Assembly: GCA_002682825.1 (NCBI GenBank)
Contig: NOKP01000042.1
Span: forward strand, 124,001 to 188,000
Length of the DNA: 64,000 nt
Direction: 5' to 3'
From: Neonectria sp. B-13
Lineage: Eukaryota; Ascomycota; Sordariomycetes; Hypocreales; Nectriaceae
Shown here: positions 24,454 through 37,044 of the stretch, in pieces
Position numbering within the stretch: the first letter of the stretch is position 1
How the letters are laid out: each line of letters opens with the position of its first letter
Program-made: the position numbers and the translations under genes
Notes under the pieces: model-generated
Seen by the model: only the letters and a program-made list of their open reading frames with translations
The model's database searches: none
Told to the model about the DNA's origin: nothing

Positions 24454-26458
24454 ATAATATATTCTATATTAATCTACTTAAACCTTAGTATTATAGAATA
24501 GAAAACTCTAATAAAGACTTATTAATATTTAACCTAAAAGATAAAAAAGATAAGTAAGAATTAGAATATATTAAAGAAAAGAAAAAGATTAAGAATAAAC
24601 TTTACTATTTAGTTAAATAGAAAGATTAATCTTTAGAATATAATTAATAGATTTCTAAGAATAGTATAAATAATATTAATTAGATAATTAAAAACTATAA
24701 AGAAAAATAGAAAAAGATCTAATATAAAGTAAAAAAATAATATTAGAAAGATAAGAGTTATAATAAATCTTATAAGTAAAATAAGCTAAAGAAAAATTAA
24801 GTATAAGGTTATATAAATTAATTTAAAGAAATTATACTTTAAGGTTAATAAAAAAGTTATTCTATTAAATTTCTTAATTCTTAAATAATAATAATAAAAC
24901 TATAATATAATAATAACTTAACTCTTAGTTTATAAAGAATAATATTTATACTTAAAAGTAATATAATCTAAATTAATAAAAAGAAAGAAAATATAAAGAA
25001 TATAAAAAAAGAAAGATATAAGCTTAAGTATAAAGAAATTGAAATATATTAATCTAAAAAATAAAAAATAAAAAGATTATTATTATTATATTATAAACTA
25101 TTAAATATTATAATATATAAAATACTAAAAAGATTTAATTAAAGCTTAAGGATTAATAAATTTATCTTTAAAGAATAAGAATAAATAAAAAGATTATAAT
25201 AATCCTAAGGAACTTTATTATTTTATATAATAATCTAAACCTTTTAGAATATAAAATAAAAAATAATATATTAAACTATATAATTAATATTAATAGAACT
25301 TAAAACTAACTATTAAGTATATTAATATATATATTAATAATTCTTATATTATTATAAAAAATAAAATATTAAAGAATAAATAAAAAAACCTAATATTAAA
25401 TATAAAACTTATTAAATAAATTAAAACTATAAGATTATTATTATATAAGAATAAATTAGTAAAAAGTATATAAGAAGATATATAATAGATTTAAATAATA
25501 AAAGTTTTATAGATTATTATAATAAATAAATACTTTTATATATAAAAAAGAATAATAATAATTTTATTAATAAGTTATTAATTCTAATAATAAATAGTCT
25601 TTAAGATATTAAAAGTTATTAAAAGATAATATATAATATTATAAAGATTCTAATAAGCTTTTACTAAAAGAAAGTATAGTTTTTCTTTTTTCTTTATATT
25701 CTTAGTAAAATAGTTAAACTAATAAATAATATTATTAACTTAAATATAAATAAAATATAAAATATAAGTATTAAATTCTATTATAATAAAAAGACTAAAT
25801 AGAATTAATATTAGTTTCTTTAAGAATAATCTATTAATATATAAAAAAGACTTATATAAAATAATCCTTATTATTAAAGTAATAATAATTATACTAAGAG
25901 GATTTAGCCTTAAAGAACTTATAATAGATTATAAAATATTTAAAAGAATAATAAGTAATTTAATAATAAATAAGATTCTTAGAAAACTCTAAAGTAATTA
26001 AGTAAAAATAATATATATATTAATTCTATAACTTATAAATAAGCTTTATATACTTAGTAGGATTATATTTAAGTATTATAATTATTTTAAAAAGAAAATA
26101 AGAATATAATAATATATAAGAAAAAAAGAATTATTTCTATTAAAAAAGAAACTATATTAAGAATATAAGAATAAGTCTAAAGATATACTTATAAAATAAA
26201 AGAAAAAGATAGTAATAATAAAGAGAAAAGAAAGAAGAAGTATTAATAATAAGAAAAGGTTTAAATATCTATATATAATTACTTAGTAGGTTTAGACTAT
26301 AAGGTATAAGCTATAAGTAATAGGGTTTATTTATTAGTCTACTAGCTATTAATAGCTATTAAGTAAATATAGTTAGTTTAAAAAATAAATATAATCCTAT
26401 TATTACTAAATTCTATATTATTAGTTATTAAGGGTAATAACTATTAAAGGGGAATAGT

Positions 26459-26648
26459 TATTATAGTATTAGCCTTTAGTACTTTAATTATATAGCTTAT
26501 ACATTATAGCTATATCTTTATACTTAAATATCTATCTTTCTTTAGAATTAAAGAGTAAGCTTTAGCTTATATATTAATAAGAATACTATTTTTACTTTTA
26601 ATCTATTAATCTTACCTAACTATATATCCTAGAGGTACTCTTATTATA
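26459..26648 (+). mobile_element. 3' LTR of gypsy copy A
   Basis: 190 bp, TATTATAGTATTAGCC...GGTACTCTTATTATA, preceded by a purine-rich tract AAAGGGGAATAG, the expected polypurine primer of plus-strand synthesis. Confidence 0.8.
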
Positions 26649-26905
26649 GTTTTACTACTCTAATCAGCTAGAAAAGCTAGATCTTAGAAAAGTTAGATCT
26701 TAGAAAAGCTAGATTTTAGAAAAGGCTAAAACTCTTTAGAATAAAAGCTTAATCTTTATACTTTTTAAGCTTTTTATATTCTATTTAACCTTCTATATAA
26801 TATAATAATTATATTATTAATTATATAAAATAACTATTATTTAAATTATATTATAGCTTAATAAGCTCTTACTAAGCTATATATATAAGCTCTTATATAA
26901 TCTAT

Positions 26906-28026
26906 TTTTTTTTTTTTTTTTTTTTTTTTAGATATAATAGTCCTTAGTAGTATACACCTAGAGAAGAAGCTAAAGGTTAAATAGTATAAAAAAAACAGAA
27001 AAAACAATAGTATAATAGGCTTAATACCTAAGCCTAAAGCAACAATAACTTAAGGAGATAAAAGTTTCTACTATAAAGTTAAAGTATAAGTTTTACTACC
27101 TCAATCAGCTGGAAAAGCTAGATCTTAGAAAAGCTAGATCTTAGAAAAGCTAGATCTTAGAAAAGCTAGATCTTAGAAAAGCTAGATCTTAGAAAAGCTA
27201 GACCTTAGAAAAGGCTAAAACCCCTTGGAATAAAAGCCTAGCTAACCTTTATACTTTCTAGGTTATCTCTTTATATTCCATCCGACCTTCTACTTAATAT
27301 AACAACCATATAATCAATCATACATAATAACTACCTTCTGAATCACACTACAGCTCAGTAAGCCCTCACTAAGCTATACCTATAGGCTCTTATACAACCT
27401 ATATAGCCTATTTTAAGTAGATCTAAGCCTCATTTCTAAGCTACAAATTACAGTTTAAAAGTCTAATCTATAAGATATAAAAGAGGTTAAAACCAATTAA
27501 TGCCCTAAGGCTAAGGAATTAGTCTAGTTAATAGTCTTTAGTTATTATATCCTACTATAAGATAGAATCCAGCCTAATAGAGTAATAGCCTAATGGATTA
27601 TAATAGAATAGGTCTTTCTAGAGGGGCTAGCTTTAAAGCTAGAAAGGAATAGTAATACTACTAATGTAGAAAAGAGGTTTATTAATAGTCTAAAGCATAA
27701 TAATTATATCTTATAGGTTATATAGCTAATAAGTAATACTATACTAACTAACCTATAATCAAAGGAGTAATGCATTAGAAAGCAAGAGAATCCTAATTGG
27801 CTATAAAGTATAGAGGGATTTGGTGGAGGGAGTTCTAGGAAGCCTAATGGTTGTTTTTAGCATCAGTGGACTAACAATAGCTGTTATGGAGGGGGCAAAA
27901 GTCAATAATTAGGTTCAAAATCCAAAGATCTATTCCCCTATTAAGCTTAAGCAAAGGAAACATATAACTGTTTAGTGCAATTGCAGATAGGCAGAAATAG
28001 TAGTCCAAACAGTAGTTTCAATAGTA
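26906..28026 (-). mobile_element. R1 retroelement copy with poly(A) tail
   Basis: On the + strand it opens with a run of 24 T before AGATATAATAGTCC, i.e. a poly(A) tail directly after TATCTA in R1 orientation. Perfect 13-bp TSD TTATATAATCTAT (26893-26905, 28027-28039). It has five to six 16-bp units AAAAGCTAGATCTTAG at about 27111-27200. Moderately mutated. Confidence 0.9.
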
Positions 28027-28127
28027 TTATATAATCTATATAATAAATTAAAAGAATATTTAAGCCTTATTTCTATATTATATATTATAGCTTAAAAGTC
28101 TAACTTAAGATATATAAAATAGCTTAT

Positions 28128-29177
28128 TACTGTTGAAACTACTGTTTAGACTACTGTTTCTACTTATCTACAATTGTACTAAATTATGTATTTCCTTTGC
28201 TTAAGCTTAATAGGGGGATAGATCTTTGGATTTTGAACCTAATTATTGACTTTTGCTCCCTCTATAGAACTCCTTCTATTAAATCCCTCTATGCTTTATA
28301 GCTAATGTTAGAGATAACCATAGGATTCCCTTGGTTTCTAATGTATTACTCCTTTAGCTATAGGTTAGTTAGAATGATATTACCTATCAATTGTATAATC
28401 CATAAGGCATAGATAGGGTTATATAGCTTCTTAAAGAACTCCTTCTCTATAGTAGTAATATTATTATTCCTTTTTAGCTTTAGAGCTAGCCTTTCTAGAA
28501 AGAGCTATTCTATTATAATCTACTAAATAGTTACTATATTAAGCTTTATTTCCTCTTATAGTAGGATATTATAGCTAAAGACTACTAATTGGACTAACTC
28601 CTTAGGTTTAAAGTAGTTAATTATAGGCTGTTTTATATGCTCTAAGCTAGACTTTTAAGCTACAATTTATAGTATAGAAATAAGGCTTAAATGTTCTTTT
28701 AATTCAATATATAGGTTATATAAGAGCCTATATGTATAGCTTAGTAAGGGCTTGCTAAGCTATAGTACAATTCAGATAGTAGTTATCTTATATAATTAGT
28801 AGTATAGTTATTATATTATTTGGAAGGTTGGATAGAATATAAAGAGGTAAGTAACCTAGAAAGTGTAAAGCCTTATAGGCTGGGCTTTTATCCTAAGAAG
28901 TTTTAGCTTTTTCTAAGGTCTAGCTTTTCTAAGATCTAGCTTTTCTAAGATCTAGCTTTTCTAAGATCTAGCTTTTCTAGCTGATTAGAGCAGTAAAACT
29001 TATACCTTGACTTTATAGTAGAAACTTTTATCTTCTTAAGTTATTATTGCTTTAGGCTTAGGTATTAAGCCTATTATACTATTGTTTTTTCTATTTTCTT
29101 TTATACTATTTAATCTTTAGTCTCTTCTCTAGGTATATATTATTAAGGACTATTATATCTAAAAAAAAGAAAAAAAG
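28128..29177 (+). mobile_element. R1 retroelement copy with A-rich tail
   Basis: ACTGTTGAAACTACTGTTT to TATCTAA, followed by a tail of A runs interrupted by G at about 29161-29177. The flanks share AAATAGCTTAT (about 28117-28127 and 29178-29188). Second copy in the window with an A-rich 3' tail. Confidence 0.8.
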
Positions 29178-29740
29178 AAAATAGCTTATAATTAACTACT
29201 TTAGACCTAAGAAGTTAATTTTAATTAATAGTTTTTAGCTATAATATCTTACTATAAGAGGAAATATAGCTTAATATAGTAATAGTTTAATAGATTATAA
29301 TAGAATAGCTCTTTCTAAAGAGGCTAGCTCTAAAGCTAAAAAGGAATAATAATATTACTATTATAAAGAAGGAGTTCCTTAAGAAGCTATATAATCTTAT
29401 TTATACTTTATAGATTATATAGTTAATAGGTAATATTATTCTAATTAACCTATAGCTAAAGGAGTAATACATTAGAAACCAAGGGAATCCTACTATAGTT
29501 ATCTTTAATATTAGCTATAAAGCTATATAGAGGGATTTGATAGAGGGAGTTAGAAGCTTAATGGTTGTTCCTAGTGTTAGTAGACTGATAGTAGCTATTA
29601 TAGAGGGGGCAAAAGTTAATAATTAGGTTCAAAATCCAAAGATCTATCCCTTTATTAAGCTTAAGTAAAGGAAATATATGATTTAGTACAATTATAGATA
29701 AGTAGAAATAGTAGTTTAAATAGTAGTTTTAATAGTAATA

Positions 29741-30809
29741 AGACTTATATAAAAGGCTTATAAGATAGATATATAAATTAATACTATTTAACTTTAATAT
29801 TAAATATTACCCTAGGAAACTAAACCTAATAGATAGATTATTCTAAAGGTTAAACTATATAGAGAGAGAAGTAATATATAATAATATACTATCTATTTTA
29901 GTAATAAAACTAAAGATTATAGATAAACTACTACTAGATATACATTAAATAATTATAGGCTTAAAAAATAAGATAAAAACTATATAAGTATATATTATAG
30001 TAGTATAAATAAGCTTAATTAGCTCTATAAAGCATAAAGCTAAGAAAAAGGGATAAATCTTATCTTAGGATTATACTTAGATCTAAGATAATTAGATAGA
30101 CCTAATATAAGAAGTATTCATTTTTATAATTACTTAAGCTAAAAGATAGATAAGTATAACTATTAAGCAGTTAGAGAATGCTTAGTAAGAAATAGCTATT
30201 AATAAAAGCTAAAAGGATTTAACTAAAGCTAGGATTATTAATCTAGAATAATATATTCTATATTAAGTTATAAGAAAAGTTATAGAAAATAAAATAGTAT
30301 TATTATTATAATTATTATTAAGTTTAAAAGAATTAGTCTAAGGACTATAGGCTAATAATTAGTTCTATAAATAATAATTAGTAAAGATTTAATAAGTTAT
30401 TAGAAAGTTAGAGAATTACTATTATAATTAATAAGATATCTTATTCTTTAAGGGAAAATTAATTATTTCTATATAAAAAATACTAAGAATAGAAATCCTA
30501 TAAAGATACTATAATAACTTAAGAGTTAATTATATAAGAACTATAAAAACCTTTAAGTTAATTAGTAGAAAATTCTATTAGAATAGAATTAAAGAAAATA
30601 TAATAAATTATACTATATAATATTAGTTTTATTAAAGTATATATATACTAAAATATAAACTTTATAGAAAGTTATAATTATTCTTATTACTATTATACTT
30701 ATTTTAAGAAATTAGTATAGACTTCTTTATAGACTTATTAAATAGTACTTAAACTAATAATAAAGAATATAATATAATCTTTATTATTATATATTAAATA
30801 ATAAAATAT
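29741..30809 (+). mobile_element. Ty3/gypsy internal fragment: RNase H to integrase N-terminus
   Basis: In the frame near 29785-29880 I read FNIKYYPRKLN..DRLF.RLNYIE, matching the conserved gypsy RNase H end 'F.I.YRPGK.NP.DALSRRPDY'. Near 30430-30520 the frame DILFFKGKLIISI.KILRIEIL matches the start of the integrase zinc domain. No other copy in the window aligns obviously to it, so it is probably a different gypsy lineage. It continues beyond the R1 inserted at 30823. Confidence 0.6.
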
Positions 30810-30822
30810 ATAATACTTATTC

Positions 30823-31822
30823 CACTGTTAAAACTACTGTTTGGACTACTGTTTCTGCCTATTCGCAATTGCACTGAACAGTTATGTGTTTCCTTTGCTT
30901 GAGCTTAATAGGGGGATAGATCTTTGGATTTTAAACCTAATTATTGACTTTTGCCCCCTCTACAGTAGGATTCTCTCGCTTTCTAATGCATCACTCCTTC
31001 GGTTACAGGTTGGTCAGTACAGCATTGCTTATCAGCTGTATAACCCATAAGATATAGTCATTATGCTTTAGACTATCAATAAACCTCTTCTTTGTATTAG
31101 TAGTATTACTATTCCTTTCTAGCTTTAAAGCTAGCCCCTCTAGAAAGACCTATTCTATTATAATCCATTAGACTATTACTCTATTAGGCTAGATTCTATC
31201 TTATAGTAAAATACAATAACTAAAGACTATTAACTGGACTAATTCCTTAGCCTTAGAGCATTGATTAGTTTTAACCTCTTTTATATCTTATAGGTTAGAC
31301 TTTTGAACTATAATTTATAGCTTAGAAATAAGGCTTAGATCTGCTTGAAATAGGCTATATAGGTTATATAAGAGCCTATAGGTATAGCTTAGTAAGGGCT
31401 TACTAGGCTGTAGTGCGATTTGGAAGGCAGTCATTATGTATGATTGGTTATATAGTTATTGTATTAGATGGAAGGTTGGATGGAATGCAAAGAGCCTAGA
31501 AAGCATAGAGGTTACCTTATAGACTGGGCTTTTATCCTAAGGGGTTTTAGCCTTTTCTAAGGTTTAGCTTTTCTAAGATCTAGCTTTTCTAAGATCTAGC
31601 TTTTCTAAGATCTAGCTTTTCTAAGATCTAGCTTTTCCAGCTGATTAGGGTAGTAAAACTTATACCTTAACTTTATAGTAGAAACTTTTATCTCCTTAAG
31701 TCATTATTGCCTTAGGCTTAGGTATTAAGTCTATTATACTGTTGTTTTTTTTGTTTTCTTTTATATTATTTAACCTTTAGCCTCTTCTTTAGGTATGTAC
31801 TACTAAGGACTATTATATCTAA
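30823..31822 (+). mobile_element. R1 retroelement copy (young)
   Basis: Exactly 1000 bp from CACTGTTAAAACTACTGTTT to TATCTAA. Perfect 13-bp TSD ATAATACTTATTC (30810-30822, 31823-31835). Minisatellite of four to five units at about 31560-31640. It shows the longest omission in the variable module: CCCCCTCTACAGTAGGATTC near 30955. Confidence 0.9.
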
Positions 31823-31835
31823 ATAATACTTATTC

Positions 31836-32279
31836 TATATAAGAAAACTCTTATTATAGTATAATTAGTATAATTATTTTATAAGTATATAGAATGTACA
31901 TTTAAAAGCCTAAAAAGTATTATAAGTAATTAAGATAAACTTTTTATAAGCTAATTCTAGAAAGAATTAATAATTAAATAGATAATCTATTATTAACTAT
32001 TTACTATATACTATCTATAAACTAATAATTAAATAGAAAGAATAAATTAAATAATTAGAAAGTATTTATTAATCTTTATAGAAAAAGCTTTAAAGAGATA
32101 GATAGTATAGCTTTTAAAGATAGAATTTATATATAATAATTACTAATATAATAATATTAGAATATTACTAATATAAGTACTTTATAACTATTATTTATAA
32201 ATAGTAGAATATATATTATAATACTTAAGAATAACTATTTAAAGAGTTATTAAATAAATTAAGAACTTTTATTAAGTAT
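31836..32279. other. Unassigned AT-rich sequence, probably the gypsy continuation
   Basis: Directly continues the fragment interrupted at 30823 and ends at the gypsy C LTR. No motif is readable. Confidence 0.4.
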
Positions 32280-32810
32280 TATTATAAGAATACCTTTAGG
32301 ATATATAGTTAGGTAAGATTAATAGATTAGAAGTAAAGATAGTATTCTTATTAATATATAAGCTAAAGCTTATTTCTTAATTCTAAAGAAAGATAAATAT
32401 TTAGATAAGAAGATATAACTATAATATATAAGCTATATAATTAAAGTACTAAAGGCTAGTATTATAATAACTATCCTCTCTTAATAGTTATTACTCTTAA
32501 TAACTAATAATATAGAATTTAATAATAATAAGACTATATTTATTTTTTAAACTAATTATATTTACTTAATAGCTATTTATAATTAATAAACTAATAAATA
32601 AACCTTATTATTTATAGTTTATATTTTATAGTTTAGATCTATTAAGTAATTATATATAGGTATTTAAATCTTTTTTTATTATTAGTACTTTTTTTCTTTT
32701 CTTTTTATTATTATTATCTTTTTCTTTTATTTTATAAGTATATTTTTAGATTTATTCTTATATTCTTAATATAATTTCTCTTTTAATAGAAATAGTTCTT
32801 TTTTTCTTAT
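32280..32810 (-). mobile_element. Gypsy chromovirus copy C: 3' LTR and terminal internal sequence
   Basis: 32280-32469 is a 190-bp LTR in reverse orientation. It is followed by ACTATCCTCTC (polypurine tract read backwards) and ~340 bp that match, reversed, the end of the internal region of copies A and B. Interrupted at 32811 by R1; the rest of copy C was not found beyond it. Confidence 0.7.
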
Positions 32811-33695
32811 TTAGATATAATAGTCCTTAGTAGTATATACTTAGAGAAGAGGCTAAAGATTAAATAGTATAAAAGAAAATAGAAAAAACAATAGTATAAT
32901 AGACTTAATACTTAAGCCTAAAGTAATAATAACTTAAGGAGATAAAAGTTTCTACTATAAAGTTAAGGTATAAGTTTTACTATTCTAATCAGTTGAAAAA
33001 GCTAGATCTTAGAAAAGCTAGATCTTAGAAAAGCTAGACCTTAAAAAAGGCTAAAACCCCTTAGGATAAAAGCTTAACCTATAAGGCTTTATACTTTCTA
33101 AACTCTTTATATTCTATTTAATCTTTTAAATAATATAATAACTATATTATTAATTATATAAGATAATTACTATTTAAATTACATTATAGCCTAATAAGCT
33201 TTTACTAAGCTATATATATAGGCTTTTATATAACCTATATATTGAATTAAAAGAATATTTAAGCCTTATTTCTATATTATAAATTATAGCTTAAAAGTCT
33301 AACCTAAAGTATATAAAATAGCCTATAATTAACTACTTTAGACCTAAAGAGTTAGTCTAATTAATAGTCTTTAGCTATAATATCTTATTATAAAAGGAAA
33401 TAAAGCTTAATATAATAATTACCTAATAGATTATAATAGAATAGTACTTTCTAGAGAGACTAGCTCTAAAGCTAGAAAGGAATAATAATATTACTATTAT
33501 AGAGAAGGAGTTCCTTAAGAAGCTATATAACCCTATCTATACCTTATAGATCATAGAGTTAATAAGTAATATCATTCTAACCAATCTATAGCTAAAGGAG
33601 TAATACATTAGAAACCAAGGGAATCCTACTATAGTTATCTCTAATATTAGCCATAAAGCTATATAGAGGGATTTGGCAGAGGGAGTTCTACTAAT
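32811..33695 (-). mobile_element. R1 copy, cut short by an LTR
   Basis: Starts TTAGATATAATAGTCC and proceeds in normal R1 order to GGAGTTCTA at 33690, where the un-mutated LTR begins after CTAAT. The missing R1 remainder is not on the far side of the LTR. Confidence 0.7.
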
Positions 33696-33885
33696 TGTTA
33701 TGATGCCAGCCTTTAGTACTTCGGTCACGTGGCCCGCGCATCGCGGCCACGTCTCCTTACCCAAACGCCTGCCTCTCTTTAGAATTGAGGGGTAAGCTTC
33801 AGCTTACGTATCAATGAGAATACCAACTTTGCTTCCAATCCATTTACCTTACCTGACTATGTATCCTAGAGGTACTCCCATTACA
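33696..33885 (+). mobile_element. Solo LTR of the gypsy chromovirus family, almost unmutated
   Basis: 190 bp, TGTTATGATGCCAGCC ... CTCCCATTACA, i.e. TG..CA ends, with CACGTGGCCCGCGCATCGCG intact. It is the best reference for this LTR family; copies at 6809, 26459, 32280, 52350 and 59309 are RIP versions of it. Flanks CTAAT and CTTAT match at four of five bases, so a TSD is possible but not certain; no internal gypsy sequence adjoins. Confidence 0.8.
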
Positions 33886-36680
33886 CTTATGCTTAGAATT
33901 AAAAGCAAAATAGATAGAACTATATAGAGGGTCTACTAAGAGCTTATTAATAGACTTAGAAGGAATAATAATCTTCTTAACTATAGTCTTACCTTTTCTC
34001 TTATCCTTACTTTTATACTTCTTAGCCTATTAAGAAGACTTATATATAAGGGGTAAAGGCTCTTTAATTACTTCCTAAGGAGGAAGAATAGGATTATAAG
34101 AGATAAAGATTAGAAGAGATAGATTAGAGAATTATATAAGCATTTTAATAATTAAAATATTTATATAGTATAATATAAAGCTAATACTTACTCTATAATA
34201 AGTAAGAATACTTTTATAAAATAAAATAGAATAAAAAGAAATAGATATATACTCTTTATATACTATATTAACTAAAGTAAAAGTACTAATACTTATAGTT
34301 ATAAGGTACTCCTTAAGAGTATTTTCTTTCTTAATAAAAAGATCCTTAGTAATCTTAATAACTATAAGATAAATAAGTATTAACTATAGACTATATATAA
34401 TACTATTATCTTAAATATAAAGAGATTAAGTAGCTTTTAAGAGCTATATAAGTTTATTAAGGCTAATAAGTATAATAAGATAGTATTAAGAAAAGATTAA
34501 TAAAGATCTATTAAATATATAATAAGTAAATACCTACCTAAAGTTAGAAGTTAAGTATTATTATTTTATTTAGATATAATAGTCCTTGGTAGTATATACC
34601 TAGAGAAGAGGCTAAAGGTTAAATAGTATAAAAGAAAATAGAAAAAACAATAGTATAATAGGCTTAATACCTAAGCCTAAGGCAATAATAACTCAAGGAG
34701 ATAAAAGTTTCTACTATAAAGTTAAGGTGTAAGTTTTGCTGCCTCAATCAGCTAGAAAAGCTAGATCTTGGAAAAGCTAGATCTTAGAAAAGCTAGACCT
34801 TGGAAAAGGCTAAAACCCCTTGGGATAAAAGCCCAGCCTCTATGCTTTCTAGGTTATCTCTTTGCATTCCATCTAACCTTCTACTTAATATAACAATCAT
34901 ACAACCAATTATATACAATGACCTTCCGAATTGTACTACAGCCTGGCGAGCCCTTGCCAAGCTATACCTATAGGCTCTTATACAACCTATATAGCCTATT
35001 TCAAGCAGATCTAAGCCTTATTTCTAAGCTATAAATTGTAGTTCAAAAGTCTAATCTATAAGATATAAAAGAGGTTAAAACCGATTAATGCTCTAAGGCT
35101 AAGGAATTAGTCTAGTTAGTAATCTTTGGTTATTATATCCTACTATAAGATAGAATCTAGCCTAATAAAGCAATAGCCTAGTAGATTGCAATAGAATAGG
35201 TCTTTCTAGAGGGGCTAGCTTTAAAGCTAGAAAGGAATGATAATACTACTAATATAGAGAAGAGGTTTATTGATAGTCTAAAGCATGATGATTATGTCTT
35301 ATGGGTTATGCAGCTGATGAGTGATACTGTGCTGATTAATCTGTAATCGAAGGAGTGATGCATTGGAAAGTGAGAGAATCCTACTGATCAGCCATGAAGT
35401 GTAGAGGGATTTGGCGGAGGGAGTTCTAGGAAGCTGGAGGGGGCAAAAGTCAATAATTAGGTTTAAAATCCAAAGATCTATCCCTCTGTTAAGCTTAAGC
35501 AAAGGAAATATGTGATTCAGTGCAATTGTGGATAGGTAGAAATAGTAGTCTAAACAGTAGTTTCAATAGTGGTTTATTATTTTATATATTAAAGTAATAT
35601 TCTATATCTATAAAATAGCTTTTATAATAATATTATCTTATTATTTTTATTAAATAGTTATTAGGTCTTTAAGGAATAATTAAATACTATATTAAATAGA
35701 AATAGTATTATATATAATATACTCTAGATATTAATAACCTAAGACTAAAGGAGTAGGATTTTCTATTCTTAAAGAATAAAAGCTTTTAGGATTATTCTAT
35801 AGGTACTTTAAGTATAAGGCATTTTAATACTATTAGATAGTACTAAATAACTTTAGAAAAATCTATTAAAAGTTAATTAGTAAATATATAATAATTATAT
35901 ATAGGATCTATTATATTATATTTTTTATTAGTCTACTTATAGATTATATATTAATTCTTTAAACTTTTAATAGAATAATAAAGGATTAGAGAATTATATT
36001 TCTAAGTAAGGTAATAAAAGTAGAATACTTAGCTAGAAAGTTATATAGTAAATTCTATATTATTAGTTTAGTACTAGCTTAATATCTATTCTATTTAAAG
36101 AAGAATAAATATTATAGTAATAATAGTAAAGGTTTAGTAAATAGGTAAAAATAAGACTAAATCTAAAGAGACTAAGAATAGAAGTACTAAAGTAAAATAG
36201 AGAAATAATAGTAATAGAATATAGAATGCTTAAAGAACTATAAGTATTAATATAGAGGAAAGAAAGTAGTAGAGTAATAAAAAGAAAAAACCTATAAGAG
36301 AAATAAATAAGCTAGGTAAATAATACTAAATTATAGATCAAAGTAGTCTTACCTTACTATTTACTAATAGTATACTAAATAGGCTATTCTTACTATAACT
36401 ATAGTAACTAAGACCTTATAATACACTGGATTATATAATAATAATAACTAAAGATTAGCTATTCAGAGAGAGGGATAATTATAAGAGAATAGACCTATAC
36501 AGTTAACCTTAGAGTAAAACCACTATAGCTACTATAGCTAAGGGCCTAGCCCTATAAGGACTATATAGAGTCCTTAGTAAGCAATCTCTAACTACTTACT
36601 AAGTTAAAGTCTTATAATATATTAATACCTACCCTTCAAGCCTAATATCTTACCTTAGTCAAACTAACTCTTATATATAA
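33886..36680. other. Unassigned moderately AT-rich sequence, split by R1
   Basis: Excluding the R1 at 34570-35573, this ~1.8 kb has no match to other repeats in the window and no readable protein domain. Its composition is slightly less extreme than the gypsy copies around 33900-34100 and 36300-36660. It may be a single-copy element or mutated unique DNA. Confidence 0.3.
34570..35573 (-). mobile_element. R1 retroelement copy (lightly mutated)
   Basis: 12-bp TSD TTATTATTTTAT (34558-34569, 35574-35585). On the + strand an ATG at 34918 begins MTFRIVLQPGE..., the best candidate start for the R1 ORF; some in-frame stops follow. Confidence 0.85.
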
Positions 36681-37044
36681 ATAAGTAGAAATAATAATTT
36701 AAATAGTAGTTTTAATAGTAAATTATTATATTATATAAAATATAAAAGAATAACTTAAAAAGTATAAAGCCTTATAAGTTAGGCTTTTATTTTAAGAAGT
36801 TTTAGCCTTTTTTAAAATCTAGCTTTTTAAGATTTAACTTTTCTAAAATCTAGCTTTTCTAGCTAATTAAAGTAATAAAACTTATACCTTAACTTTATAA
36901 TAGAAACTTTTATCTTTTTAAGTTATTATTACCTTAAGCTTAAATATTAAGCTTATTATATTAGTATTTTTTCTATTTTCTTTTATATTATTTAATCTTT
37001 AGTTCTTTCTCTAAGTATATATTACTAAGAACTATTATATTTAA
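36681..37044. mobile_element. Rearranged R1: inverted 5' end joined to a 3' half
   Basis: 36681-36714 is the R1 5' terminus in reverse orientation (ending AGTAGTTTTAATAGTA). It is followed directly by + strand R1 3' sequence (from TTATATTATATAAAATATAAAAG to TATTTAA at 37044). No clear TSD. Confidence 0.55.

Larger units (their letters stand above)
17330..26648 (+). mobile_element. Ty3/gypsy chromovirus copy A, 5'-truncated, with three nested insertions
   Basis: Collinear with copy B (52350-59498) from B position ~53480 to its 3' LTR. The reverse transcriptase motif YLDDILIF is readable in RIP-mutated form (TAT TTT AAT AAT ATT CTT ATT) at about 20090-20115; the integrase core (DFI.GLP..) lies near 21720-21740; the 3' LTR is 26459-26648. 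The 5' LTR and about 0.9 kb of gag are missing: the left end abuts an R1 fragment. Nested insertions are hAT 3 (17445-18786) and R1 copies at 22134-23011 and 23413-24453. Function is lost; stops occur throughout. Confidence 0.8.
26649..29736 (-). mobile_element. R1 copy (host) split by two later R1 insertions
   Basis: R1 on the - strand lacking its terminal ~130 bp at the TATCTAA end, where it meets the gypsy A LTR. Pieces at 26649-26905, 28040-28127 and 29178-29736 join in order, ending TTTAATAGTA. Confidence 0.7.

Noticed and set aside
27110..27205. Regular 16-bp repeats resembling a CRISPR array
   Set aside because: The units are contiguous with no spacers, sit in a eukaryotic retroelement, and recur in every R1 copy: a minisatellite.
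8547..35502. Short hydrophobic open frames of 60-90 codons within R1 copies (e.g. 8547-8732, 12259-12459, 22326-22586, 23653-23838)
   Set aside because: They recur at the same place in each R1, are rich in Leu/Ile/Ser as expected from C->T change, and are antisense to a better protein-like frame. Treated as shadows of R1, not genes.
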